Origin: Grammothele lineata
Taxonomy: Eukaryota; Basidiomycota; Agaricomycetes; Polyporales; Polyporaceae
Assembly (NCBI GenBank): GCA_002150815.3
Contig: NDFF03000137.1
Location: forward strand, 1-64,000
Length of the DNA stretch: 64,000 nt
Reading direction: 5' to 3'
The notes beneath the pieces were generated by a model. That model was not told the origin of the DNA and did not search any database. It saw nothing but the letters and a program-made list of their open reading frames with translations. The translations under genes and the position numbers were made by a program. The stretch's first letter is position 1; each line of letters begins with the position of its first letter. This document shows positions 38,001-48,507 of this stretch, in pieces.

Positions 38001-38134
38001 CGGCCAAGCCGCACCACCCGCCCCCGGGCGCCCCCGACGGGCCTGAGGCGGGCGTGCGTGTCGAGGGCGGGCACGAGGATGGCGAATGGGCTGATTGGGA
38101 AGAGTGGCTGCCTCGGTGGGCCGCGGAGAACTGA
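35002..38134 (+). CDS. Secreted fasciclin (FAS1) protein with large Pro/His-rich insertion
   Basis: Extracellular adhesion-type protein of about 945 residues. The ATG at 35002 opens a signal peptide (MLLLHTVLAVVYGGLLASA). Next comes a Pro-rich block with HHPPHHPPHH, then a first FAS1 domain (TIYQILERSPQ, ITFFATPNWALPK, FLTYIFLYQTLPENLD, VVHITGGPVLPPPS). A second FAS1 domain begins SAVTVFAPTNKAFDHLP and reaches LLQYHILPEYVLHS, followed by a helical linker. About 290 residues of Pro/His repeat (36912-37785), built on PFPGEHxPHHxPPPPPP, then interrupt it, and the domain appears to finish with YHTVLFADGKPVALLDV and ALHIVDRLLNP before an acidic, Trp-containing tail. Introns lie near 35579, 35700, 36161, 36307 and 36599. 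No GPI signal is evident at the C-terminus. FAS1 proteins mediate adhesion and wall or matrix organisation; the role of the insertion is unknown. Confidence 0.85.
36912..37785 (+). repeat. Coding tandem repeat, PFPGEHxPHH-polyproline
   Basis: About ten imperfect units of roughly 16-25 codons. Each has a PG(E/Q)H or PxPH core, usually PHH(M/G/I), and four to ten prolines (for example PGQHGPHHMPPPPPP twice). The array continues as PPHFPPPPPHFPP-type shorter units. It is rich in CCN and CAC/CAT codons. Confidence 0.9.
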
Positions 38135-38403
38135 AATAACGGCTATCCGCATACTTTTTTGGTATATATCAATCTGAGTGTGACTTCCACTCCCGAACGT
38201 TCTCTACATGTGTTTTCCGTTTCGTTCTCGGACCACGCAATGCGTGAAATGTGCTTAAGTGTGCACCTCTTAGCATTCTAGCGTTCCGTCTTGTACCCAA
38301 TACGTAGGCCCCAATCGAATGAGCTTATTTAAGTACGATGAACGGTGACAGTCGCCAGCGTCCAACACAGAACGAGCAGCCAGTTCTCCTTACGTGCGAC
38401 ATG

Positions 38404-40871
38404 TCACAATGGGAACTTCAACGACAAATCAATCAAACTGGCAAAACCATCTGAACGATAGTCATCTGGGATGATACTCAGCGGTAGGTCTCCGTCCAGG
38501 AAGGCCAGCTGCCTCCGGTTCTGAGTGTCGTACGAGGGCCAAGGAATCAGACCTCCCCCCGAGGGGCCGTTGGGGTCTCCGTGATTGACGAAGTAGATGA
38601 GGTAGTCGGTCATGTCCCCGGGGCCGTAGACGTTGGAGATATCGGTGCCGTGAGCCTATGGTGCGAGCCCACTATCAGTATATGTACGACCAAACATGCA
38701 GGGATTACTTATGACTGACAGATCCCAACGGCAGCCCGAGGGCGGCTAGGTCCTTGAATCGCTTGCTTACTACAGTCGGATACCCTAGGGTATCAGCAAC
38801 CATCTTGACTACTGACTCCAAACGTACCGAATGACCACGTCGGTTGCCGCTCCGCTGTATGATTCAGGAAAAACCGCCGAGGAGCTTGAAAGACGAGATC
38901 CCCTTGTATGGCAGCTAGTCGTTTATATTGACGGCGCGGAAAGTTGTTACCAGTGCCGAAAGGCGATCCTTGAGAGGGGTCGTCCGGGTACAATCGATCG
39001 AACAAGTCGCCGACGTCATCTTGGGTCGCGCCGCGGATATAATTTGACACCATGTACTCCCGGAATTGAGCATCGTTGCTACTCGTGCGTTAGCGGCACA
39101 TAAATCGTAGTCATGCCCAATTCCATACCTGATGTTGAAGTTTGCGATGGAGAACAAGGTTCCTTCGTCGTCACAATTCTGCCGGGTTCATGGAGTTGTG
39201 TGAAGCGACGAGGATATTCCAATGCTCACCCCGGTCACGAAGGGAATGTTTGCGACTCTGCCATTGAGGACCAGATTCAACGGGGTGTCTTTCAAGAATC
39301 GACCGTCCGTTCGCGGCAACCACGATAGACGCAGGGACTGGCGGAGCACAAATGAGTCAAAGGCAGAGGCTGCGTTGAAGTTGGCGTCGCCGCACCTGAT
39401 AGCTGACAATACTCGGCGAGCTGTCAACAGCATTCATGAGGACGTCGAAAGCAACATCTCTCAAACAAGCAAGGGTGTCCTGTTCTCCCCCACATGACGT
39501 CTTGTTGACAAGGGCATCGTACTCAGCCTGACCGTGAGATATATCGCCGACCGGTATTGGTGCACCAGATTGCATGAATGCTCCATGGAATAGGTCTTCG
39601 GTATTACCATCATTTGTGAGCATGTGGAGCGCAACTGAGATAGCTCCCGCGCTCTCGCCCCAGCTAGAGAATATGACCTGCTTTGAAGGCACAACGCGCA
39701 GAAAGCGGGAAATGGGACGTACATAGTAACGCGGCGAGGATCGCCACCGAACGCCTCGATGTTATTCTGAATCCATCTCAATGCGATACGTTCTAGATAG
39801 GGATGACGGTATGTCATGTCAGCGCGATATACATAAGATCTCAGACACTCACGATCTTCGAGTCCGATGTTCCCTGCGCCTGCATTTCGAACCTCCTCTC
39901 CGGCGATGAAACCGAATGCTGAGATGCACGAGTAGGATACCAAGTATTGGCGAATGATATCCGAACTCACCCGAGACACTACAGCGTTGAAAGGAGAGCG
40001 TGAGTTTCGAAGCACAGTGTAGAGGTATCATGATGAAAAGTCGTACCGGTAGTTCATGCTCACATATATGACCGGTTCACCGAGGTCTACGGACCTACGA
40101 ACTATGATGCTGCCGTCGTAGCTATATATGTTGCCTGTTAGAATAAAATTCAACGGAATGTAGTGCATAATTCCTGACCATTGTGTGGATCCCTGCTGAA
40201 AACCGCCTACGAAGATGGACAGGAAGGAAAGGCCGAAAGGTATGCCAGATAAGAACATCCCACTCACCACCGAAGATCCACTGGCAGTTTGGAATGGTAT
40301 CAGCGCACTTGATTTGGGGAGATGCGTTTTCTTAACGTACTACTACCACGGGCAACTTGGAACCCGGACGAGTCCCCGCCGGTGCCCATACGTTCAAGTT
40401 GAGGCCTGTCACGCTCGTGAGCGGAAGCACTGTGGCTCGCTAGCGAGATGGCCATCCGTCATTGGTGTCTTACAGTCCTCAGATGTTGGTAACTTGAGGG
40501 CATCGGGTTCCTTGAGTGCCGGCACATAAATGCCTGCGTCCGGGTTGTCGACGATATTGCAGAGTCCGAGTTTCCCCTGATAAGGGCAAGACGATCCAAA
40601 CTTGGTGGCATCCACAATACCGCTGTAGGATCCAATTGGGATCGGGAGGTCGAAGCGTCTATCTGGAGTCTGAGTATGAAGAGGCAACAGGCGTGCCATC
40701 TACTCACGGTGCGTCGGCGAATTTGATGCCAAGAAATGAGTCGGTCACTCCGTCGGTGTACCCGACGAAAGATGCCTGGTCAAGAACAACATTGGGGGCG
40801 CTAGAATTCGGGGACGGCCCGGCAGACACTGCTGCAACGAGCAGACAACCAGTGAGGAGATTCAGGCGCAT
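38404..40871 (-). CDS. Secreted type-B carboxylesterase/lipase
   Basis: Alpha/beta-hydrolase hydrolysing carboxylic esters, probably extracellular, about 550 residues. The ATG at 40869-40871 gives a signal peptide (MRLNLLTGCLLVAAVSAGP). The family order is visible: SFLGIKFADAP, RRFDLPIPIGSY, a Cys pair in SSCPYQGKLGLCN, AGTRPGSKLPVVV spliced to WIFGGGFQQGST-type oxyanion-loop sequence, EPVIYVSMNYR, GNIGLEDQRIALRWIQNNI, the nucleophile elbow SSWGESAGAISVAL, and near the end AHGTDISNVYG with the catalytic His, then YFVNHGDPNGPSG. Introns are numerous and all appear canonical. Stop at 38404-38406. Substrate cannot be read from sequence; feruloyl, sterol or lipid esters are all possible in a wood-decay fungus. 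Confidence 0.88.
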
Positions 40872-41206
40872 GTGTAAGAGGAGACGAGCACACGGTCACA
40901 CCACTCAATAAGACTTAGCCTTTATAGGAGTCGCTCGTGTACCCTCACCCATGGAAGGCAGTTAGTTGTCTTCAATGTCTCCACACCAACAGAGAGGAAA
41001 CAGGTCGTACACCAACCAACGCCACGGGAAAAACCGTGGTTATTTAGTGCTTCCCTAGAGCCGTCAGCACATACCCAGCGATCAAGACACTCCTTTGCCA
41101 TTCCGAGACCAATCGAGACGATTAACATGAGTATTCTAAGTTCTATGAGCCCATCGTGTCAGAAAATTCAGTCTCGTCAACGTTTTTAAAGGGCTACCCA
41201 CAACGA
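40872..41206 (-). promoter_or_regulatory. Carboxylesterase promoter region with TATA candidate
   Basis: TATAAA on the minus strand at 40921-40926 lies 50 bases before the carboxylesterase ATG. The rest is the short spacer to the 3' end of MOD5 on the same strand. No gene is seen. Confidence 0.45.
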
Positions 41207-43085
41207 TCACACCACCTGCTTGTCAGAGATTTCACTATCTTCAGCATCGTCGCTCCCTTGAATCTTGTCACGTTGTTCGTTCGTGTCGAATTTCGGAAAC
41301 CTCTTTCCTTTGCCGGACATCCTTCGATGACTGCGACTGCGTACGTGAATATCCCATTTCGGTCCATCCACCATGACCGGCTTATCAGGGTCAACAGTAC
41401 AAACAGGACAAACCACCCGTTGATGGGCCTTCAGTATTTCTACTGGGCTGGAGATCCACAGGGTTAATGATGAGATACCACGGAGGTTAGCGCGAGTGAA
41501 ACCTACTCCGTTGGCCTATTTCGTATGGCCATTAATTCATTCGCGGAATCTGATAGCAGCTGAGGATCTGGGAGGCTGCTGCCGTCGAGGAAGCCTACCG
41601 AGTTACTGTAAATAACCGAAGAGATTGCATGCTTGAAGTACGCACCAACAGTAATCTGGTTCGCGAGGTCGTATACATTCGTCTTCCAGGCTTGTCCGAG
41701 CTCTATCGGAGTGTCATAACGTGCGTCATCATCTACCGGGCTTAGAATGTACGTACCGGTAGCATCAAGCAGGTAAGTGGGGACCACTGGCCCATTTTCC
41801 TCGTCCCGACTCGCCACATTCGCCGCATGTATGGCTGGAAGGAGCTTGTTGCGGATCCACGACACTTGTCTCTTGGCGTATCTCCTTGTCTCCGATTTCA
41901 TTTGATCAACAGCCTGTTTGAAGGCCTTTTCGGAGGGATTCTCAGAGCTTAGGTAGTCGTGGAATTCTTTGTACCCTAAAAGGTCATAGTATAAATCAGC
42001 GCATGGTTGATAATCCGGCATGAACGCACCGATAGACTGGTAAATACCCAGAGTGTAGTCCATCTGTGAAGCCGAAGACGATTTTGAGACGGTCTCAGTG
42101 GAGGCTATTGCACGAAGCGTCTGAATTTCGTTCAAAAGTCCTTGCTACTACGCAAGTGTATGATGTGATGCCGTGGCCAAGGAGGTACAATATAGCTCTT
42201 ACCGTGACCATCTGGTCGACGCGTTCATCGAGCCGAGGCTTGAGAATACCTGGTTGTGCATATAACCAGAAGCATAGCGTACGATACCTAGCAAAGTGGT
42301 TCAATGACTGGACAGAACACTGAACAAGGAGAACTACCTCGGCTTCGCCACGACTTGCGATTGTGTTTGGATAATCTCACTCGCGAGTCGACGGTTCTCT
42401 TGGATAATGCGCAGGCTAGTGAGGACCTTCCGTGAGTCCCTCCAATGCCACCTCTGAGCGACGAGAGGGTCTAGGGCTGCCAGAAGCTGGTGCAGGCTCA
42501 ATGACATATGTGGGTCGACATCCGCCGTGGGTGCTTGCTCGGGCAGATGGTTGAACAAATCAAGAAGCTCAAGCGGAAGAGACGCAAACGCTTTCGTGTA
42601 TGCTTCCGAAGGGGCTGGCGCACCCGCAGGCGAATGCGTGTGCTTCTCAAAGGATGCCATCCGTTCAGGAAAGATGAGGTGTTGAATCCAATACGACGTT
42701 CCGCCGACTACGATGGGGACTTGGTTTCTTTCGTGGGTCTCCTCGATCTTACCACCCACTTCAGAGCCCCACTCTCCAAATGAGTTGCTGAAACACTCAC
42801 CGCCTCTATAGCGTCCTTAACCCATTCAGGCCCCGTTAACTGCTCCCCGGGGCGTTTGTAGTCCATTAGGAGATGCTCGATCCCGCGTCGTTCTTCCACT
42901 GGGACCTTGTTCGTAATCACGTCCATGCCCACGTACACCTGCATCGAGTCGGCATTGATTATTCTCGCACCACGATAAGGAGAGTTATGGCGGCTAGCAG
43001 ACAGTGCGAGGGCCAGCTCGATGCTGAGCTTGGACTTGCCCACCCCTGTCGTTCCGCAGATCACGATGAGCGGTTTGGAGGACAT
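41207..43085 (-). CDS. MOD5: tRNA dimethylallyltransferase (isopentenyltransferase)
   Basis: Transfers dimethylallyl from DMAPP to N6 of A37 in tRNAs reading UNN codons, in cytosol, mitochondria or nucleus. The ATG at 43083-43085 gives MSSKPLIVICGTTGVGKSKL with the P-loop. Then follow INADSMQVYVGMDVITNKV (substrate-binding region), PVIVGGTSYW-type sequence (PIVVGGTSYWIQHLIF), RKVLTSLRIIQENRR, LDERVDQMV, GIYQSIG, and KRQVSWIRNKLLP. The C-terminal exon encodes the eukaryotic zinc-finger extension, CPVCTVDPDKP and HVRSRSHRR, ending KQVV at 41207. An apparent 24-base GT-AG segment near ATGTYILSP is too short to be an intron and stays in frame. The downstream spacer to the carboxylesterase start is 335 bases. 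Confidence 0.92.
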
Positions 43086-43367
43086 GGCCCTAGAGTGTAC
43101 CAGCGATCTTCTGAATAGCGAGACCTTGCAAAAGCGTTCGGGGATGAGCAGAGTTCGGTGTTATTGTGACAGAGCGTACCACCATGCACGGTAAGATGGT
43201 ACTACAAGGCAAATGGACGGTACCTGCTTGACTGGAGGGTTGTTCGCTAGCGCCCGTAAGGTCCGCCGCCGCACTCTCAAGCTTTGGAGCTGGCGGTCAA
43301 TCACACACAACAGCAGCATTAAGCACCGGCGGCATCGAGGAAACTAGTAGAACCATGATAGTACAAA

Positions 43368-44466
43368 TTACGTCGTGTCCATTCTATCAGGAGAAATACT
43401 GCGACTCCGAGAGCGAAATCTCTCAGACACCGGCGAGCCTTTGCCCGAGCCAGCGGCTCGGTCCGGAGAGATACTCCTGCTCCTTGACCGATACGGCGAC
43501 CTTGAACCGGAACGACTGCGAGAGATGTACCGAGACCCGGTGGGAGAGGATGACCTGCTTCCACGGCTCGGGCTGCGTCCTCGGCTGAGACTTCTTGATA
43601 GGGAACGATCTTGACCGTTACCAGCGCTCCCACCACTCCTGTCCGAGCTCTTGCTCCTGCTCCGACTCCTCTCGCTGCCATGCTCGCTCTTTCCTTCCAT
43701 TGCATCCAACAGTCGGCTTTTTCTCGGTCCAATATCTCCAAGTTCCTCTAAGACGTCTCTCTTAGTAAGTCGGGGGAGGATGAGATCGCACACGCGTTCG
43801 TCGTTGAGCAACTGGTCGACAAACTCGTCCATGTATGTCAAGGAATAACCGCCTTAAACATCCTTGAGTGGGATGGGGCCCCGAGTGTGACTGATGCACT
43901 CACCCATTCCATGATAACGAAGTTTTCGGTAGTCTTTCAGGAGGGGCTCTAGCATCTCATAGACCTCCACTGGACGGAAGGTCATGCGAACGTAGAACGC
44001 GGCAAGCGCTCTCAAGTATCTTCCGGAGCCATGAGAAAATTGGGATTGAACTAAGAAAGATGACTCACTTGAACTCGTCCGCTTGCAAGTACTCTAAGAG
44101 AATCTCTTTCTCCGGTTGGATTTGTAGGAGCTTGAGAAGCAAGCACAAGAACTCGGTTGGCTTCTGATTTCCATACACACCCCCGATCGCCTTCAACTCA
44201 ATGGATTTGTCGATGATTGTTTCCGCTGTGATGACACCCCACGTCAAGAAGAGCCGAGATGGACGACACTATAGTACGAACCCGTAAGTGCGAAACAATG
44301 CTCCTTCCAGTAGTTGCTGTCATATATACGGCTTCGGATGACAGATTCTACAAGGTACTATGGATTCAGTTATGAATTTCTCCTTTACACATACAAACAG
44401 TAAAGGCTGTACCTGGGGATTCTGGCCGTGGATGGAGATGGCCCCGCGAACGGTGGTGTTGGCCAT
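43368..44466 (-). CDS. PRP38: Pre-mRNA splicing factor Prp38 with RS tail
   Basis: Component of the spliceosomal tri-snRNP/B complex needed for activation. The ATG at 44464-44466 gives MANTTVRGAISIHGQNPQ, spliced (44347-44406) to LVESVIRSRIYDSNYWKE, then ELKAIGGVYGNQKPTEFLCL, FYVRMTFRPVEVYEMLEP, LRYHGM, and YMDEFVDQLLNDERVC. The C-terminal exon is an Arg-Ser domain (about 43375-43700; for example SRSRSGSRSPYRSRSRS) closing with SPDRMDTT. Total about 300 residues, like animal PRPF38A rather than the shorter budding-yeast protein. A second frame across the RS region is a shadow. MOD5 begins 282 bases downstream on the same strand. Confidence 0.92.
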
Positions 44467-44798
44467 AGTGAACGCGTTATTTGCCCTTATTTGTGGCGAG
44501 GCGTCCCTTTCGAATGGGCAATCTCCGGGCCGAACGCTCCGGTGCACAGATTCGAACGCCCCGGCTTTCTCTTAAGCCTCCCGTCCACTGCAAGTGGCAG
44601 TCGTTCCACCAAGACGCCTGCATGAGAGGCCCGTTTCAAGTCTCTCAGTCACCGCAAGAAATACTGTTGGCCATAAGCAAGATTATAGTCTGCATGATCA
44701 TTACTGCAGCTCAGAAGGTACTACACAATGATACGTTTCATCATCCAAAATATGCCATAGGAAAACCGCCGCTCATTACGAATGTCGTGATATATCAT

Positions 44799-46337
44799 TT
44801 ACAGCTCAGTGCCGTGCACGGAGCCCTTGAGACGGCGCTGAATGGGGATCGCGAGGCGGGCTGGGGCATCGTAGTCGATGCTGAAGATACTCACGGCAGT
44901 CTCGCAGCCAGCGCTGGTTGGGGTCTCGCCTGTTTTGCAAGCGCGGCGGTCAGCGGCCTGGATCAATGGCGGGTAATACTAAGACATACCAGGGTCCTCA
45001 CGGACACCGTTGATGTTCGCGTTCACACCGCGAGCGACACTGCATTATCGTGAGCTCACTAACCAGGTAGAAACGTAACTGAAACTCACAGGTCGCTAGA
45101 CACGGGGAACCCGGTGGTGTTGTCAATACTGATTTGGTTGACAACGGCACCGCCAGTCAGACGAGTGAACGTGAAGGGCGGCTGGGGGGTTTGTTATCAG
45201 CGACACAGTAAATGTCATGATATAGTTCGCACGTACCGAAGTGCAGTTGCTGTCAGGGCCGAACGTGGGGATGTTGACGCTACAGAAGAGGATGGGTCTG
45301 TTCATGATGGTCTCATTGGTGGAATACAAGACATACGACATGCCAACGCCAAGCGGCAGAAGACGCTCCTGAGAGGTGTTGACTCCGTTGGCAACGGCTC
45401 GGACCAAGTTAACAACGACCTAAGCATTCAGCATCAATACCCGAGTGACCTGAGGTGGACGTGCTACTTACGTTGGCGGCAAGATTAGCCGGGTCGTTGG
45501 CATCGCCGGTGTTGGTGGTGAACGAGCGGTGGGTGGAATTGCCCGCCGAGAACGCGATAGCGGGAATCTACGCCGTTGTCTGTTAGTTCATTAGAGCATA
45601 TCATGTTTTGGAGAAATATACTACCCCACGCTCAACCGAGACGTAGGTAGCGCCAACAGTTCCACTCAGCGTAAAGATGAAAGGGCCATTGTTCTGGCCC
45701 TCGTTGGGGCCAGATACTACGAGGTCGATGGGCGTGCTTCCAAATTTCTGAGGAGCAATGATATCGATCCCGAACACGGCCTGATAGTCCCACGGAAATA
45801 TGTCAGAGCCAGTTTTACTGCACGCGGAAATAGGTCGCCTCACCGAGGCAGCGGGCGTCCCGTTGAAGTAGACTGAAGACAAAGTTCAGTGCATCTGACC
45901 AGAGACCTTACTTATTGCGGCCGTTTGACTCACATAGGTCACCGTTAGACGAATCCTGGCCGAAGTACGGGGCACCTGCAGGGACTGAGCCGAACTCCGC
46001 ACCACCTTCCGTGATGTTGGTGGTAGGGAGGACGAAGGTACCGCCCTTGCCGGATTGCTGAACCGCCGGACTGGGGGATAGATGTTGTGAAGCAGGCGTA
46101 AGCATAGGAGAAGAGGCTCCAACTCACGCGACCATGAGAACGTCGTGGCCGTCCGCCTTCAACGCATCGTAAGTAGCACTGATCAGGAGACTAGGTTCAG
46201 ATACGGGGGCAGAATCGAACAGACAAAATCACGAACCGGATGTTGGCTGAAGCCCAACTGTCGTCGTTGGTGAGCAGGATGTTCAGACCTGCGGCACACG
46301 AAACGAGCGCGAACAACGATGCGGGAGCTTTCCACAT
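44799..46337 (-). CDS. Secreted SurE-like phosphatase / 5'-nucleotidase
   Basis: Survival-protein SurE family metallophosphatase, with the Asp-Asp metal motif at residues about 22-25 (LLTNDDSW). The ATG at 46335-46337 gives a signal peptide (MWKAPASLFALVSCAAG), so this is the secreted fungal acid-phosphatase branch, not the cytosolic bacterial type. Exons continue with ALKADGHDVLMVA, GSVPAGAPYFGQDSSNGDL, LVVSGPNEGQNNG (the GxNxG substrate motif), SGTVGATYVSVERG followed by IPAIAFSAGN, VNLVRAVANG, and TSAGCETAVSIFSIDYDAP, stopping at 44799-44801 after HGTEL. About seven to eight short introns. Likely substrates are extracellular nucleotides or other phosphomonoesters; a role in phosphate scavenging is inferred. 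Confidence 0.85.
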
Positions 46338-48507
46338 TTTGGCTGTCCGAGGAGGAGGGCAGTGGGGGGTCGAGTGAACCGCAGCGACCCTCGAGCGCAT
46401 TTTCGGCTGCCATTTGTACCTGCCGGGAAGACGGAAACATCAAACTTCAAGATACGAAGCTCCCGTAAACAAGGCAAACAGAGCGACGAATGAAGGTGGA
46501 TAACGACCCACGTTCGTGCGTCGGATGACAAGTGTCCGGATCGTACATCGGTGTCCTTGCCAAGCGGGGCCGCTCGCCCGGTGATGACGGCGGCAGAGAC
46601 GTGATGGGAAGGCGTGCAAAGGGTAATGAGCGGCAGCGTCTTCTAGGAACTGGGATCTTCGGCCGGCGGTATCATTGACAGCCCTGGGGACATTGGAAGC
46701 TGGAATTGTCGCAGAGATGCACTCGAAGTTCATGTGACGTATGCTGGGGTGGTAAGCACGTCCAGAAAGTTTGTCTGGACTGTGGAGTCTTCGGGGCCAT
46801 TCTTCGCTGTTCTAAGTTGGGCTGCGGATGAACGTTAGCGGATGCCACCACCGCCGCGCATGCATCATCCCACGGCGCACGTTTGACTGTGAAAAACGGA
46901 CCGGTCAATGTGCGTCTTTGGTCTTGGGCAGATATTCGAAAACAAACGCGGGAGAAGGGCCATGAGTTCGCGACGTCGTCCGATCCCAGCCTGGAGATTC
47001 CATGGACGTCAAGCCCGAACTGTGGGGCTACCAGTTGTACCGGTGACGCTGAAGGCTTTCCGCCCGCGCATGAGCCATGTGCACGTGACCGCTCCCCCCC
47101 GCGAGGGCGAGCGCTCGGCGGGAGAACACGAAATCGCGGCTAAGCCATTCCACTTCTAACCTGACCGTAGCTATGTACCTCATAAGATATATCGTCAATG
47201 AACGCTTCATTCTCATGATCGCTTCGCCTTTGGTCGAGGACGCTGATCCATGTTGAATGTGTAGGTCTAGGACGCTTGTAAGTACTCCACTCCCTTGTTC
47301 CACCGTCGCGGCCGTCTCATGGAGTCCATCTTTCGCATGGGATATTACAACCTAGGTACCATAACTTTTTGGGATGAGCACCTATTCAATGCAAGGGTTA
47401 TGGATGCCATGCCGGGAATCTGCTCCTGCAAGACGAGGACGTCGAGGCGATCTGCCGTTCGGTACGGTACGTGACCCCATCATGTCTGTTGCGGCCCGCT
47501 CGGTGCGAAGCTCATAATACATCTTGCATTCCTATGTTGTAGTACAAATCGCCATCGAGCAGGCAAACACAATGCATGTTTGCGGTAACTGCTTCATATA
47601 CTTGCCGTATGGGTTGAATTATTAAGCTTCAAGCGAGAGCGTTCGCTGCTTGACTACATGTACGGATCAAGTCTTCTCCCTCACTGGCATAGACAGTCGC
47701 ATTCTCGCGGGCTGCCCATCCTCCAACTGCCACGAAGCCTTGAGGTGCCATAGGCCCATATCATGCCCTCTTCGAAGTTTACGTGTCTCTTGCCGAGTCT
47801 TGTTCCTCATTGGTGGCAAGGTCGCAGGTTCGTCAGTCCTCTTTTCCTCACATTCCCACTGTTTGATAATGATTATTTGCGTCCTGCCTACTTGTTCTGT
47901 CCTAGGGTCGAAATCGTGTACAAACCAGCGCCCTGCCATTGGTGCTGCTCCTTCGCTCTTTCTCGACCAGTGACTAAGTCATGATCGGAGAGTCTTATCA
48001 AAGACGTCAAGACTAGTTCGGTGACTCGCACGTGTCGTCGACCCTCAACCACACCGCCTATTCCCTGAGGATTGTTTCGCTCAGAAACATCATGCGCGGC
48101 TTCAGTGGTACAAAGCACTCGGCATATCGTGGTAATGTCGGTGGTTCAAGCCTAACGCGCTGCGGCATCCACGGGTACGGACACACGCTATGCGGACGGG
48201 GCGAGGGACTGGGCGAGGGACTCCGGAGCTAGGTTGTCCGGTCTGGCAGTAGTGGCCTTCATGTTTAGGTCATCTATGTAAAGCATTAGTACGGCCCGAG
48301 GGTAATGGAGAAGCGAGACAGAATCTATCTTGTTTTGCGGCACCAGACGCGCGGATGAGGCGCAAGGAGCGGAAGGTTGTCGCTTGCCTCCATCATCGCC
48401 ACTGGCCACCGACCTCTCGTATACCACCTCCACGAAGAGAGGCGCAAACACTTCCGCGCGGTTCTCCCGGCTCGTAGGCATCTCTCACGCGCTCACTCCG
48501 TTTAGTG
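46338..48507. other. Intergenic, 2.2 kb, no gene supported
   Basis: Divergent spacer between the SurE gene (-) and the Rco1-like gene (+). Frames of 60-107 codons exist on both strands but none has a domain, signal peptide or splice-extendable context. It should hold both promoters. Confidence 0.45.

Noticed and set aside
41730..41760. A 24-base GT-AG segment in MOD5
   Set aside because: Too short for a spliceosomal intron and the frame reads through it without a stop.
43319..43741. A 140-codon minus-strand frame beside PRP38
   Set aside because: A second frame through the Arg-Ser repeat of PRP38; RS-coding repeats stay open in more than one frame.
44540..44570. TTCGAA-containing segment resembling a tRNA T-loop
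   Set aside because: No pairing T stem, no acceptor stem and no anticodon arm could be drawn around it.
44481..45053. A 190-codon plus-strand frame
   Set aside because: Overlaps the PRP38 upstream region and the SurE-like gene antisense; no domain, and the minus-strand genes explain the sequence.
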